Counted from the stretch's first letter, positions 52,242-62,444 are shown. The stretch: 64,000 bases of DNA from Aidingimonas lacisalsi (GCF_008079445.1 NZ_VRYH01000003.1:425658-489657); one strand, 5' to 3'. Numbers and translations: made by a program. Notes: generated by a model from the letters alone, not told the origin.

Positions 52242-54356
52242 ATGGCGTCCTGTGTCACTCCCTCTCTGACGGTCAGCCCATTGATGCTGGCCGTTCGACG
52301 AACCCTGGCCCTGTCTCTATCCGGCACCTTGCTGAGTCTGCCAGCCGCCACGATGGCTCAAGAAGCGACTCAAGCACAGCAAGGCGAGAATCATGACGCC
52401 ATGGTCGTGACGGCAACGGCATTGAAGGTGGATACGCCGACTATCGAAACTCCTCGTGCCACCTCGCAGGTGACAGAAGACGAACTGGATAAGCGGGCCG
52501 TCAATAACTATGACGAGGTCTTCCGCTATCGCAGCGGAGTACAGGCGACCCCTTATGGAAGCGACAATGGTGTCGATTGGTTCAATATTCGGGGTTTCAG
52601 TGGTGAGGATTCTACCTATCAGGACGGCCTGCGACTCTTCCGCGAAGGAGGGTATTTTTGGTGGGTGACAGAGCCCTATGGACTGGAACGTGTCGATTTG
52701 CTCAAAGGTCCCGCTTCGATTCTTTATGGCGAAGCACCTCCAGGGGGCGTAGTCAACGCGATCAGCAAGCGACCGACCGAAGAAGCCAGGGGCGAGTTTG
52801 AAGTCCAGGGGGGTAACAAGGACCATCGCCAAGTGGGCATCGATACCTCCGGCCCGGTCGCCGGTACCGACAATATGCGCTATCGCATGGTCGGGCTCTT
52901 CCGTGATGGCGATGGCGAGTTGGATTACACTGACAATCAGCGCGTGTATCTAGCCCCGAGCCTGGCGGTGGATCTCTCCGATGACACCACAATGACTTTC
53001 CTGGCCAGCTACATGAAGGACCACGGCACACCAAGCAAGGGCTTTCGGCCACCGGAAGGCTCTTTATATGATACGCCGTTTGGGCGAATCGATCGTGATA
53101 CCTTTCTGGGTGAGCCGGATTATGACCGCCAAGAGCGCGAGCAACTGTCGTTGGGATATGAGCTAGAGCACAATGTAAATGACACATGGCAGTTCCAACA
53201 GAATTTACGTTATAGCACTCTAGACCTTTTGTTGCGTACAGTGTCTCCACGCTTTGAGTTGGATGGTCGTGATGTTGCTAGGGATTTAACGTATAGGGAC
53301 GGTAGTTATGATTCTCTCACTGTTGATAATCGCCTGATCGCCAAATGGTATACAGACAATACAGAAAATACTCTGTTATTGGGCATTGATTATCAGGATT
53401 TTGATATCGACTATATGAATGGCGATTTTTTTGATTTTGGAGATATTGATGTCTTTGACCCGCATTATGGGAATTTTACTGCGTCATCGTTAAATTATCA
53501 GGCTGAAGAAAAGAAAGAACAAATTGGTGTGTATCTGCAGGATCAGTTGCGGCTTGGTGATCGCTGGATCTTGCTGGGTGGAGTTCGTCATGACTCAGTT
53601 GATGTCGAAAGTTATAGCGAAGATCCCTTTGCAAATGATTATAATGAGACTGAAAATCAACTGTCATTCAGTGGGGGGGTAATGTATTTGGGAGATTATG
53701 GAATCTCACCCTACCTGAGTTATAGCGAGTCTTTCAGCCCACAAGTGGGGCGAGGTCCGGATGGGCAAGCCTACGAGCCCAGCGAGGGGGAGCAGTGGGA
53801 GGCAGGTGTGAAATATACTCCCAATTGGCTTGATGGTTACGTAACTGCTGCAGCATTCGACCTCAAAGAAACCAATACGCTTTACACGAACGCCCAGCTA
53901 GCTCAAACGCAAGGTGGTGAGCGTCATTCACAAGGTTTCGAACTGGAGGGCGTAGGCTATTTGACCGATCAGCTTCAGCTAACGGCGGCTTACACTTATC
54001 TGGATACCACCATTGAAGATCCCGAGCGCGGTGAGTTTCGTGCCGGTTTGACACCACGCCACCAGGCCTCGTTGTGGTTGGATTATGGATTCGAAGGTGG
54101 GGTGTTGAATGGTTTGGATATCGGTGCCGGTGCACGTTATGTAGGCGATAGCGTTGATGCTGCTGAGGATAGTAATGCCAAGGTATCTTCCTATACTGTT
54201 TATGATGCCAAGGCCAGTTATGACATCAATGACTCTTGGACCGCTCAGGTGAACGTCACTAACCTGACCGATAAAGAGTACGTAAGTGGTTGTGACTCTT
54301 GGTGCTACTACGGCGAATCGCGCAGTGTGATCGGTAGTCTCAGCTATCGCTGGTGA
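52242..54356 (+). CDS. TonB-dependent siderophore receptor
   Basis: Outer-membrane receptor of 704 residues: signal peptide (cleavage near ATMAQ, residue 40), a TonB-box-like DAMVVTATAL, a plug domain (about 60-210: RSGVQATPYGSD, VDLLKGPASILYGEAPPGGV) and a 22-strand-type barrel ending in aromatic Trp (LSYRW). It resembles the FhuA/FoxA hydroxamate receptors, including a Cys pair near the C-terminus (GCDSWCYYGE). Codon and base use change sharply inside: 53161-53700 has about 40% G+C by hand count against about 60% in two sampled lines of the 5' part, suggesting recombination in the barrel. Confidence 0.9.
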   Translation: MASCVTPSLTVSPLMLAVRRTLALSLSGTLLSLPAATMAQEATQAQQGENHDAMVVTATALKVDTPTIETPRATSQVTEDELDKRAVNNYDEVFRYRSGVQATPYGSDNGVDWFNIRGFSGEDSTYQDGLRLFREGGYFWWVTEPYGLERVDLLKGPASILYGEAPPGGVVNAISKRPTEEARGEFEVQGGNKDHRQVGIDTSGPVAGTDNMRYRMVGLFRDGDGELDYTDNQRVYLAPSLAVDLSDDTTMTFLASYMKDHGTPSKGFRPPEGSLYDTPFGRIDRDTFLGEPDYDRQEREQLSLGYELEHNVNDTWQFQQNLRYSTLDLLLRTVSPRFELDGRDVARDLTYRDGSYDSLTVDNRLIAKWYTDNTENTLLLGIDYQDFDIDYMNGDFFDFGDIDVFDPHYGNFTASSLNYQAEEKKEQIGVYLQDQLRLGDRWILLGGVRHDSVDVESYSEDPFANDYNETENQLSFSGGVMYLGDYGISPYLSYSESFSPQVGRGPDGQAYEPSEGEQWEAGVKYTPNWLDGYVTAAAFDLKETNTLYTNAQLAQTQGGERHSQGFELEGVGYLTDQLQLTAAYTYLDTTIEDPERGEFRAGLTPRHQASLWLDYGFEGGVLNGLDIGAGARYVGDSVDAAEDSNAKVSSYTVYDAKASYDINDSWTAQVNVTNLTDKEYVSGCDSWCYYGESRSVIGSLSYRW

Positions 54357-54370
54357 GGTCGAGTCGGCGG

Positions 54371-54601
54371 TCAATCAAGCAGTGGGTTGCCTGGTGTGGG
54401 TTGATCGGTTATGGGCGATTCCAGTAACCCCAGGAGCAGTACGCCGCCACTGCAAGGGCGTATGCCGATCGTGGTGATCGTGACCTGTAGATCGACCCAT
54501 CCATGAGGGTGGGCCGTGGCGATAAACGGCATCAGAAACAGGGCGATACCGATGCCTGGCACGCGGCATCGGGCGAGCATCGAAGCGACTGGGGTCGCCA
54601 T
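54371..54601 (-). pseudogene. truncated remnant of a DUF1007-type exported protein gene
   Basis: An open stretch of 76 codons starting MATPVASMLAR, with a signal-peptide-like hydrophobic run ending FIATAHPHGWVDLQVTI. The AHPHGWxD sequence is how DUF1007 proteins (about 200 residues, often beside nickel/cobalt-type transporters) begin after their signal peptide. After residue about 40 the resemblance ends and the frame closes. It lies between the receptor end and fhuB. It may be a decayed gene or simply a short expressed peptide. Confidence 0.45.
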
Positions 54602-54644
54602 CCAGGCATCTCTGTGGTGGGAGAACTCACCGTAAGCGTCCCTA

Positions 54645-56627
54645 TTAAATACGGCGTAATCCCCACATGAAATAGGCACCACCCACCAGCGAGGCGACCA
54701 GTCCCGCCGGAATTTCTTCGGGAAAGAGCAGTTGCCTGCCCAACCAGTCGGCAACCGTCATCAGGATGGCCCCTACCAGGGCTGCTCCCAGTAGATGCGA
54801 GCGTGCGCGCGCAAAGCCCATCAAGCGCGCCATGTGTGGTGCCAGCAGGCCGACGAAGGAGAGCGGCCCGACGACCAGTGTCGCGCAGGCGGTTAGCAAT
54901 GCCACCAAGCCGAGTAAAACAAGACGCGCACGCGTAATGTCGATACCCAGGCCGTGGGCGGTCGGAGTTCCCAATGGCAGGATATCCAGCCAGCGAGTGA
55001 AGGGTCTGGCTATCAGCGCCAATAGCAGCGCGAGTATTGCGACCGTGGTGGCGGTTGTCAGATCGACATAGTAGGTAGAACCCGACAGCCAAGCCACGAC
55101 TTGCTGGCCGCGAGGGTCCCCACCAGCAAGCACGATGGCGCGCACCGCATCGAAGAGAGCCGTGATCGCAACACCTGTCAACAGCAACCGTTCCGGAAGG
55201 AAGCCGCTGCGGTGATTGAGCAGGATCAGCACACCAAGTACCGCCAGCGCACCGAGCGTACCGATACCGATCAGTGCCAGGTGCGATGCGCCGGGCAACA
55301 GATAGATGGCGCCAATCAACGCGATGGCCGTGCCGCCGCTGATGCCGAGTACTTCCGGGCTGGCCATCGGGTTGGCGGTCAGACGCTGAATGAGTGTCCC
55401 CGCGATCGCTAGCATGACCCCACTGCCGCTAGCCGCTAGCAGGCGCGGTAAGCGCCACTCCAGAGTGAGCCATTGTGAGGGGCCGAGCCACTGCCATCCT
55501 TTGTCTCCCTGGCCGGTCAGCAGGGCGGCGAGGATAGCCAGTACCAGCAGCGCACTCAGTGCAGTGGCCAGGCGTCCCGGTGCGGAGTGGCGGCGCATGA
55601 GACTGTGGTTAGCGGTCGTTGGATGGCCGCTGTGCAACGCAAGGCGCGGAATCAGCCATAGCAACAATGGCGCACCGAGTGCTGCGGTCGTGGCGCCGGT
55701 TGGAATCAGGGTTGGCAGGGTGCCGGAAAAACGTTGTAGCAGTAAGTCGGTACTGGCCAGCAACAGTGCCCCCAGCAAGGGGGCCCATAACAGGCGTTGC
55801 ATCAGCCGTCTCGCACCCGCCAGACGCACGATGGCAGGGGCTGCCAGGCCGATGAAACCGATCACACCCACGACGCTGACCACGCAGGCCGTCAGGAAGA
55901 CGCCGACTCCGAGTCCAGCCAGACGCATTCGTTTGAGCGAGACCCCCAGGCTACGCGCATTGGCGTCGTCGAGGTCAAGGATTGCCAGTGGCCTGAGCAG
56001 GAGGATGGCCAGCAAGGCGCCGATAGCCAGTCGAGGCCAGAGGAACTCGACCCCTTCCCATCCGCTCTGCGATAGAGAGCCCGCTCCCCAGATCAACAGG
56101 CCTTTCAGGGATTCCTGATTAAACAGCAACAGCGCCATGCCCAGTGCGCCGGCATAGAGATTGACCACCAGGCCGGCCAACACCACGACCATGGGGGCCA
56201 GACCGCGGCGCCAGGACAACAGGAACACCAGACCCATGGCCAAGCCGCCGCCGGCGAGGGCCACCCATTCACGGCCCAAGGCGAACAGCCAGGGCGCCAT
56301 CAATGTCGCCGCCATCAAGGCAAGATTGGCACCGCTGGCAACGCCCAGCGTTGTGGGGGCTGCCAAGGGATTGCGTAGAACCTGCTGCATCAGGACGCCG
56401 GCCAGGCCAAGACCTGCGCCCGCCAGCAGAGAGATGGTCAGTCGTGGCCACCAACTGTAATGCAATACGATCTGGGTGACATTGTCCGCTTGCGGGAAAA
56501 ACAGTGCAGACAGTGCCGTCGACAACGCGCCGGCATGTTGAAGTGCCAGGCCTGCCAGGCCCATTGCCAATAGGCAGAAGGTCAGACAGAGTCGTGGTGG
56601 TGTCAGGCGCAGACGCGAATCAAGCAC
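54645..56627 (-). CDS. fhuB: ferric hydroxamate ABC transporter permease (double-length)
   Basis: 660 residues, the length of E. coli FhuB, made of two homologous BtuC/FecCD-type halves of about 10 helices each ([18 protein letters not shown] in the first, [17 protein letters not shown] in the second). Each has the EAA-like cytoplasmic coupling glycine ([19 protein letters not shown] and [20 protein letters not shown]). I choose the GTG at 56627, which overlaps the fhuD stop by 8 bp and has GGAGG 8 bp upstream; the longer ATG reading runs through fhuD. Third gene of fhuCDB. Confidence 0.94.
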   Translation of the reverse strand: MLDSRLRLTPPRLCLTFCLLAMGLAGLALQHAGALSTALSALFFPQADNVTQIVLHYSWWPRLTISLLAGAGLGLAGVLMQQVLRNPLAAPTTLGVASGANLALMAATLMAPWLFALGREWVALAGGGLAMGLVFLLSWRRGLAPMVVVLAGLVVNLYAGALGMALLLFNQESLKGLLIWGAGSLSQSGWEGVEFLWPRLAIGALLAILLLRPLAILDLDDANARSLGVSLKRMRLAGLGVGVFLTACVVSVVGVIGFIGLAAPAIVRLAGARRLMQRLLWAPLLGALLLASTDLLLQRFSGTLPTLIPTGATTAALGAPLLLWLIPRLALHSGHPTTANHSLMRRHSAPGRLATALSALLVLAILAALLTGQGDKGWQWLGPSQWLTLEWRLPRLLAASGSGVMLAIAGTLIQRLTANPMASPEVLGISGGTAIALIGAIYLLPGASHLALIGIGTLGALAVLGVLILLNHRSGFLPERLLLTGVAITALFDAVRAIVLAGGDPRGQQVVAWLSGSTYYVDLTTATTVAILALLLALIARPFTRWLDILPLGTPTAHGLGIDITRARLVLLGLVALLTACATLVVGPLSFVGLLAPHMARLMGFARARSHLLGAALVGAILMTVADWLGRQLLFPEEIPAGLVASLVGGAYFMWGLRRI

Positions 56628-57564
56628 GGTCGGTGTCCTCCAGGGCCTCGACCAGCAAGTTGGCGAAACGCTGCGCCGATGGTAGACCACCGAAGGTCCA
56701 TACCGGATCGAGCCAAATGACGTCACCACGCTTGACGCTGGGCAAACGCTGCCAAAGTCCGCTGTTGGCCAGTCGTTCTTCGACACCCACAGGCAGTGGT
56801 TTGATGACCACGAGTCGGGCGTCGATGGTCATGAGGTCTTCGATGCCAACCAGGGAGAACCCCCACGCATTGGTCGGCTCCTGCCAGCCGTTCTCCAGTC
56901 CCAGACGCTCAGTGACGGCCTGTAACAGGCTGTGATCGCCGAAGACACGGGCATGTCGTGCATCCATCAACTGGATCATCAAAAGAGGGTCCCGTGAAGC
57001 AGATAGGGTATTGCGCTGGCGTTCCAGTTGGTCTTCCGTGTTCTCGACCAGGGTGTCGGCGGCAGTTTCACGTGCGGCAATGTCTCCCAATTGATGGGTC
57101 ATCTCGACCAACTGGTCCCACAAGGGTCTCTGGCCAGTATAGAAATCCAGCGTTTCCACCTTGGCGATGCGTGACAGCTTCGGCTTCAGCCTGGAGAACA
57201 TGGGTGAAATCAGGATTCGCGACGGGGCAAGTTCCGACAGGCGTTCCAGATTGGGCTGGGAGCGCAGGCCGAGGTCAACGACCTCGTCGGGCATGGCCGG
57301 CTTCCCTACCCAGTCATGGTAGGCATCTATCTGAGCCACGCCTGCGGGCGGTGCGTCCAGTGCCACCAGTGTCTCAGCCAGCGTCCAGTCGATGGTGGCA
57401 ATACCTGTATCGTCTGCGGCCAGTGTCAGCGGTGCCGGTATGAGCGCGATCAGTACTGCCAACAAGGCATGCCGCCATCTGCATAGCTCGATTCGCCTGG
57501 CACGTAGGCATGCAGGCAGTCTGAATGACGGAAAGACTGACAATGAAGGCTCCGACACGATCAT
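56620..57564 (-). CDS. fhuD: ferric hydroxamate periplasmic binding protein
   Basis: 314 residues with a long N-terminal signal region (hydrophobic run near 32-49, cleavage around LTLAADD) and the class III binding-protein fold: [46 protein letters not shown] and the ending [21 protein letters not shown]. It delivers iron-hydroxamates to FhuB. The signal region is unusually long and no clear ribosome site precedes the ATG, so the true start could be a downstream non-ATG codon. Confidence 0.9.
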   Translation of the reverse strand: MIVSEPSLSVFPSFRLPACLRARRIELCRWRHALLAVLIALIPAPLTLAADDTGIATIDWTLAETLVALDAPPAGVAQIDAYHDWVGKPAMPDEVVDLGLRSQPNLERLSELAPSRILISPMFSRLKPKLSRIAKVETLDFYTGQRPLWDQLVEMTHQLGDIAARETAADTLVENTEDQLERQRNTLSASRDPLLMIQLMDARHARVFGDHSLLQAVTERLGLENGWQEPTNAWGFSLVGIEDLMTIDARLVVIKPLPVGVEERLANSGLWQRLPSVKRGDVIWLDPVWTFGGLPSAQRFANLLVEALEDTDRA

Positions 57565-57577
57565 TCCGAGGTAGGTG

Positions 57578-58345
57578 TCAATGGATCACGGCGATAGCGT
57601 GCTCTCCACTGGGATGAGTCATGATATGCATGGGAATGCCATAAATGGCTTCCAGAGTGTCGTCCTTCATCATTTCCTCGGGGGAACCTTGAGCGAGCAC
57701 CCGACCGCTATGCAGGGCGATGAGATGGTCGCAATAACGTGCTGCCATATTGACGTCATGAAGCACCACGATAACGCCTAGCTGCAGCTCTTCGCATAGC
57801 TTGCGTATCAGTGCCAGCACTTCGACCTGGTGTGCCATATCCAATGCAGCGAGTGGTTCGTCGAGCAGCAGAAAACGACTGCCCTGAGCCAGCAACATGG
57901 CTAGCCAGACACGCTGGCGTTCGCCACCGGACAAGGTCTCGACCAGGCGATCGGCAAAATCCTGAGTATGGGTCAACTCAATGGCCCGCTCGATCTGGGC
58001 GTGGTCTTCACGTGTCAGCCGACCGAGTAAGCCGTGCCATGGATAACGGCCGAAACCAATCAATTCACGGCCGGTGAGCGTCTCTGCACTGGGCAACTGT
58101 TGCGGCAAGTAAGCGACTTGCCGAGCGAACTCCCGCGGGCCCCAGTCCTCCAGCGGCCGACCATCGAGACGGACATCGCCCTGGCTTGCCTGTTGTTGCT
58201 GGGCCAGGATCTTCAGCAGGGTCGATTTGCCCGAACCGTTATGCCCGATGAGGCCGTATACATTGCCCTCGGCGAAACCAAGGTCGGTTGGGTGAAGCAG
58301 ACATTTGCCATTGACCTCGAAGGTCGCGGCCTTGACGTCGAACAT
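57578..58345 (-). CDS. fhuC: ferric hydroxamate ABC transporter ATPase
   Basis: 255 residues, typical iron-siderophore ABC ATPase: Walker A GHNGSGKST (34-42), Q-loop YLPQQLPSAE, signature LSGGERQRVW, Walker B FLLLDEPLAALD and H-loop VVLHDVNMAARYCDH. GGAG precedes the ATG. First gene of fhuCDB, with a 13-bp gap to fhuD. A Fur-like box lies about 125 bp upstream. Confidence 0.95.
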   Translation of the reverse strand: MFDVKAATFEVNGKCLLHPTDLGFAEGNVYGLIGHNGSGKSTLLKILAQQQQASQGDVRLDGRPLEDWGPREFARQVAYLPQQLPSAETLTGRELIGFGRYPWHGLLGRLTREDHAQIERAIELTHTQDFADRLVETLSGGERQRVWLAMLLAQGSRFLLLDEPLAALDMAHQVEVLALIRKLCEELQLGVIVVLHDVNMAARYCDHLIALHSGRVLAQGSPEEMMKDDTLEAIYGIPMHIMTHPSGEHAIAVIH

Positions 58346-58670
58346 GTTGGACTCCGCTTGGCAGAGGTTGGCGCATCAGCGATACACTGGGAATGACGGC
58401 AGGACTGAACGCCGATGTCGTCACATCGATGCCGTGGTTAGTACGCCGTGCCAATTGCCAACTGTAAAGCAAATAAGAATGGTTATCAAAGGTTGGGTGT
58501 CACGTACAAGGGGGTGATGGGCCCGATTGTCGAATCGCCCTTGAGTTTGTTGGCGCTCATCCCCATACAATGAGACGGCATGCAGGAACAGTGGTGAACC
58601 CGTCGTGTTTTACGTGCATTCACTGGCGATGGCCACTATTCTCTAGCCCAAACCATAAGGAGTTGATGAA
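58346..58670. other. divergent fhuC-sodA intergenic region
   Basis: 325 bp without a gene. It contains the Fur-like box at 58469-58487 and, nearer sodA, a TACAAT hexamer with no well-spaced -35. It must carry promoters for both fhuCDB and sodA; no other structure was seen. Confidence 0.5.
58469..58487. promoter_or_regulatory. Fur-box-like site between fhuC and sodA
   Basis: 13 of 19 positions match the Fur consensus (ending GGTTATC). It could control fhuCDB (124 bp away) and possibly the divergent sodA (184 bp away). Confidence 0.6.
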
Positions 58671-59282
58671 ATGCCACACACTCTCCCCGAATTACCGTAT
58701 AGCTACGACGCGCTGGAACCGCATATCGATGCCATGACCATGGAGATTCACCACTCCCGGCACCATCAAACCTATGTCAATAACCTCAATGGCGCGCTGG
58801 AAGGTACCGGATTGGAAGAGGTTCCGGTCGATGAGTTGATCGCCAACCTGGATCGTGTTCCGGATGACAAGCGCCAGCCGGTAATCAACAATGGCGGCGG
58901 TCATTCCAATCACGCCAAGTTCTGGACCATGATGTCTCCGCAAGGCGGAGGACAGCCAAAAGGCAAGGTGGCGTCAGCCATCGAGAGTGAACTCGGCGGT
59001 TTTGATGCCTTCAAGGATGCCTTCAAGAAGGCGGCACTCGGTCGCTTCGGCAGTGGTTGGGCATGGCTGAGCGTGACACCGGAGAAGAAGCTGGTCGTCG
59101 AGAATACGCTCAATCAGGATAGCCCGCTCATGCATGGCAACACCCCAGTCCTCGGTCTGGATGTCTGGGAACACGCCTACTATCTGAAGTACCAGAACAA
59201 GCGTCCGGACTATGTTGAAGCGTTCTTCAACGTCATCGACTGGGATGAAGTGGAACGTCGTTACCAGGATGCTACTGCCTGA
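58671..59282 (+). CDS. sodA: superoxide dismutase, manganese type
   Basis: It dismutates superoxide to H2O2. 203 residues: metal ligands His27 ([12 protein letters not shown]), the His of SNHAKFW, and Asp/His of [23 protein letters not shown] and NQDSPLM (active-site Gln in the second domain) are manganese-type features; iron types have Gln in the first domain. AAGGAG precedes the ATG. Lying among Fur-boxed iron genes, it is probably induced in iron shortage when an iron-type enzyme would fail; that is inference by analogy to Fur-controlled sodA elsewhere. Confidence 0.93.
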   Translation: MPHTLPELPYSYDALEPHIDAMTMEIHHSRHHQTYVNNLNGALEGTGLEEVPVDELIANLDRVPDDKRQPVINNGGGHSNHAKFWTMMSPQGGGQPKGKVASAIESELGGFDAFKDAFKKAALGRFGSGWAWLSVTPEKKLVVENTLNQDSPLMHGNTPVLGLDVWEHAYYLKYQNKRPDYVEAFFNVIDWDEVERRYQDATA

Positions 59283-59323
59283 ATGGCAGCATGATTCGTA
59301 CGGTCAAGTTGACCGTGATGTCA

Positions 59324-59355
59324 ATGCGCCGCGCTCCCTTGGGGGCGCGGCGCAT
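59324..59355. terminator. strong hairpin between convergent sodA and fhuF
   Basis: Perfect 11-bp stem ATGCGCCGCGC/GCGCGGCGCAT (59324-59334, 59345-59355) with a 10-nt loop, 42 bp after sodA and touching the fhuF stop. A smaller perfect repeat CGGTCAA-G-TTGACCG (59301-59315) precedes it. No long T-run. Confidence 0.6.
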
Positions 59356-60122
59356 TACTTGCGGACCTGCCTGTCACAGCCTTCCAGTGGGCAATTGCCG
59401 CAGTAGCCGATTTCCGGAAGGAGATAACGTAGGCAACAAAGCTTGCGTAAGCGTTTGACGTCCTGATTCTGTGACTCGATATAGCGTATCGGGCGATACA
59501 GCGGGTTGCGGCGCCCATCGGGGTAGTGGCGTGACTCCAGCAACGCCTGCGCTTCCCCGGCAATCCCGGGTGAGGCTTGGGGATGTCGCTCGATCGCTGT
59601 GGCGTAATGTTCGAATACATTACCCGCATTGCTCCAGAACACACGAGTAGAGGCGCCGGATAGGTCGGACAGCATCTTGAACAGAGGCGCCAGGTGACCA
59701 TCGAGCAGTGTCTTGAAGCGTGCAAATAGGCCTCGCGACACGAGGGGAGTCCCTTCGTGGACTAGACACAGGCGCTCTGTTCGACCCTCGGGTGTCAACA
59801 CCAGATGAGTCTCTTCAAGGGCAATCGGGAGTTCGCGCTCGAGGATCAGATTGGCGAGCAAGGTCGGTGCCAGTACGGCGTTGATGTGCCATTTCGACCA
59901 GAGCGATGCGATGGCACGACGGTCACCGTGCCCGTACTGAGCGGCGAATCGCTCCAGCAGGTTGTCCAGCGTACCGGCATCGAGCAGTTGACCGCCAGCC
60001 AAGGCATGACTCGGTGCGCTACCGATGGATGGGGGTGCCAGGGACTCGAGAGGGCCCACGTACAGATCGCTCAGACATGGCGTGGTCACTGTGGCAAACG
60101 GTAAGTGAGCAGGTGCATTCAT
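59355..60122 (-). CDS. fhuF: siderophore-iron reductase FhuF
   Basis: 255-residue cytoplasmic [2Fe-2S] protein that reduces ferric hydroxamates after uptake to release iron. The C-terminal cluster motif C-C-x10-C-x2-C is intact (Cys229, Cys230, Cys241, Cys244), and the body has SLWSKWHINAVLAP and LCLVHEGTPLVSRG-type segments of the family. AGAGG precedes the ATG. It is followed upstream by its own Fur-like box, so it is transcribed separately from the receptor gene behind it. Confidence 0.92.
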   Translation of the reverse strand: MNAPAHLPFATVTTPCLSDLYVGPLESLAPPSIGSAPSHALAGGQLLDAGTLDNLLERFAAQYGHGDRRAIASLWSKWHINAVLAPTLLANLILERELPIALEETHLVLTPEGRTERLCLVHEGTPLVSRGLFARFKTLLDGHLAPLFKMLSDLSGASTRVFWSNAGNVFEHYATAIERHPQASPGIAGEAQALLESRHYPDGRRNPLYRPIRYIESQNQDVKRLRKLCCLRYLLPEIGYCGNCPLEGCDRQVRK

Positions 60123-60157
60123 GACTGAACCTCTGACGTGGGAGCCTCCACTGTAAA

Positions 60158-60176
60158 GTCAATACGAATCGTTATC
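60158..60176. promoter_or_regulatory. Fur-box-like site upstream of fhuF
   Basis: 13 of 19 positions match the Fur consensus (AATACGAATCGTTATC core). It lies 36 bp upstream of the fhuF ATG, in the short gap behind the receptor gene. Confidence 0.65.
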
Positions 60177-60190
60177 AACTTTGTCGGTCA

Positions 60191-62323
60191 TCAGAAGTCA
60201 TAGCTGACTGACGCGGTAATGTTGCGTTCGGCACCGAAATAGCAGTAGTCCAGAGAGTTGCACGAAGCGACATACTCTTTGTCGAGCAGGTTGCCGACCT
60301 TGAGTCGAGCGCTCATGCCTTCCAGGCCGAATTGTTCGAGATCGTATCCAAGAGTGGCATCCACCAGCGTGTAGTCGGGCACTTTCTCGGTATTGGCACG
60401 ATCGGCATAGATGTCGGCGTAGTAGCGTACGCCCAAGCCGGCATCGAGCCCTTCGAGGGCGCCGTCCTGGAAGGCATAATGGCCCCACAGGCTGGCCTGA
60501 TGGCGAGGTGCATAGATGGCATGGCTGTCTTCCTCGCTCTCTACGTCGCTCTTGGCGTAGGTGATGTCGGTATAGCTGTAGGCGGCTTGTAGGCGTAGTT
60601 CGTCCGTCAGTTGCTTACGGGTTTCCACTTCCAGGCCTTGTGACTCGATCTCGCCGATGGAGCGGTAGGGGTCGGTGGGCTGCTCCTTGGTCGCGACGTT
60701 TTCCTGATTGATGCGGAAAAGCGAGAGACTGTAGCGGTCTTGCGTGCCCGGTGGCTGGTACTTGAGGCCTGTCTCCCACTGCTCGCCCTCCATGGGGTCG
60801 AGCACATCACCGTCGATATCGACGAAGCTGGTCGGCGTGAAGGCCGTATTGTAGCTGACGTAGGGTGCGACCCCGTTATCGAACAGATACAAGAGCCCAG
60901 CGCGGCCGCTGAAATAGGTTTCGTCGAGCGTATCCTCGTGATCGGCCAGCTTTTGCTCATTGGTGATCGAGACCCAGTCGTAGCGGCCGCCGAGCGTCAG
61001 GCGCCAGCGATCGAACGCCATCTGATCCTGTAGGTAAACGCCCGTCTGGGTCAGTTCGTGGCGTTCGTCGTTGGTGACGACGATATCCCCGATGGGATCG
61101 GCGCCATATTGTGGATCGAAGGCGTCGATAGAAGGGAAGGCGCCTGAAGTCCAGACCACGTCGTTCTCGCGCTTCTGATAGTCGACGCCCACCAGCAAGG
61201 TGTGGTCGATGAAGCCGCTGGAGAATTGTCCCTCGAGTTGGTTATCGACTGTCCAGGCTTCGAGTGATTCCCGGCCACCGGAGTAATAGCGAGTCAACTC
61301 GTTGGCATCGGGTGACACCCATCCATAGCCATAGACCTGGTTCAGGGTGGTATCCGAGTTCAGGTAGCGCAGCTTCTGACGCGCAGTCCAGGCGTCATTG
61401 AAACGGTGCTCGAGGCCGTAACCGAACATCCGTTGGGTACGCTCGAACTTGTCGTAATCGTCCTCGCCGTCGAAGAAGTTATTGCTGATCTGCTGACCAT
61501 TGTGGCTTTCCACCGCTCCCTCGTAAGGCACACCGGAGTGGTAACCGCCTTCCGGATCTTTCTGCAGATACGCCATGAACGACAGGGTCGTGTCATCGGT
61601 AACGTCCCAGGTCACCGAGGGAGCGATGGCATAGCGCTCCTCCTCGACCGGGCCGAACTGGGTATCCGCGCCGCTGGCCAGCCCGACTACGCGATAGGCG
61701 GCACGCCGCTCGTCGTCCAGTGGTCCCGTGAAATCGAATGCCGCGCTGCGCTGGCTATTGTTTCCGACGCTGAGGCGCAACTGACGCTGCGTATCGAACT
61801 GGGGCTGCTTACTGGTCATTGCCACCAGCCCCCCGGGCGACGAGCGACCGTAAAGCACCGAGGCCGGGCCCTTGACGATCTCGACACTCTCCAGGAAATA
61901 GGGGTCGATCACCATCGAGCTGTAACCGTTGGTGTCGCCCATCACCTTGAGGCCATCGAGGTAGGTATTGCTCAGGCTGCCGTCGGAGAACCCCCGCATG
62001 ACCAGGTAATCGTAGCGATTGGACGCACCGACCTGGTTGGTATACACCCCGGGCGTATATTGCACGGCTTCCCTGAGCGTGCGGGTGTCGCGCTCATCCA
62101 TCTCGTCGCGATCGACGCGCGAGACAGACTGCGGTGTTTCTATGAAGGGGGTCTGAGTCTTGGTCGCTGCCCGTTGTGCAGTCACGGTGACGGTATCCAG
62201 TGACTCGGCATCGTCACTCGCTGTTGCCGTGGTCGTCGACGTTTCTTCCTGCGCCCAGGCTGGCGTCAGCATACCGCTCGCCAATAGGGCGACCGCCAAT
62301 GAGAGAGGATGTCTTGTCAGCAT
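60191..62323 (-). CDS. TonB-dependent ferric hydroxamate-type receptor (FhuA/FoxA-like)
   Basis: 710 residues: signal peptide ending TPAWAQ (about residue 25), TonB-box-like DTVTVTAQR, plug domain with ETPQSVSRVDRDEMDER, VEIVKGPASVLYG and SPGGLVAMTSKQP, and a beta-barrel ending VSYDF. The C-terminal Cys pair in SCNSLDYCYFGAERN is typical of ferrichrome/ferrioxamine receptors. AGGGAT precedes the ATG. The ligand is probably a hydroxamate, since fhuCDB and fhuF adjoin. Base composition is uniform, unlike the first receptor gene. Confidence 0.92.
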   Translation of the reverse strand: MLTRHPLSLAVALLASGMLTPAWAQEETSTTTATASDDAESLDTVTVTAQRAATKTQTPFIETPQSVSRVDRDEMDERDTRTLREAVQYTPGVYTNQVGASNRYDYLVMRGFSDGSLSNTYLDGLKVMGDTNGYSSMVIDPYFLESVEIVKGPASVLYGRSSPGGLVAMTSKQPQFDTQRQLRLSVGNNSQRSAAFDFTGPLDDERRAAYRVVGLASGADTQFGPVEEERYAIAPSVTWDVTDDTTLSFMAYLQKDPEGGYHSGVPYEGAVESHNGQQISNNFFDGEDDYDKFERTQRMFGYGLEHRFNDAWTARQKLRYLNSDTTLNQVYGYGWVSPDANELTRYYSGGRESLEAWTVDNQLEGQFSSGFIDHTLLVGVDYQKRENDVVWTSGAFPSIDAFDPQYGADPIGDIVVTNDERHELTQTGVYLQDQMAFDRWRLTLGGRYDWVSITNEQKLADHEDTLDETYFSGRAGLLYLFDNGVAPYVSYNTAFTPTSFVDIDGDVLDPMEGEQWETGLKYQPPGTQDRYSLSLFRINQENVATKEQPTDPYRSIGEIESQGLEVETRKQLTDELRLQAAYSYTDITYAKSDVESEEDSHAIYAPRHQASLWGHYAFQDGALEGLDAGLGVRYYADIYADRANTEKVPDYTLVDATLGYDLEQFGLEGMSARLKVGNLLDKEYVASCNSLDYCYFGAERNITASVSYDF

Positions 62324-62351
62324 GAAAAGATCCCTGATTATGAATTTCTCT

Positions 62352-62370
62352 AGTAATGAGAATTATTTCA
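62352..62370. promoter_or_regulatory. Fur-box-like site upstream of the second TonB receptor
   Basis: 12 of 19 positions match the Fur consensus (TAATGAGAATTATTTCA core), 29 bp upstream of the receptor ATG. Confidence 0.65.
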
Positions 62371-62444
62371 TTTTTTGTCACGAGTCAGGGTATGCATGCT
62401 GACAATAATCGTATGATGAGTGACTCGAGACGTATGATACGTTC

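Noticed and set aside
58671-59282. Iron-type superoxide dismutase (sodB)
   Set aside because: The active-site Gln is in the second domain (NQDSPLM) with Gly in the first, as in manganese-type enzymes.
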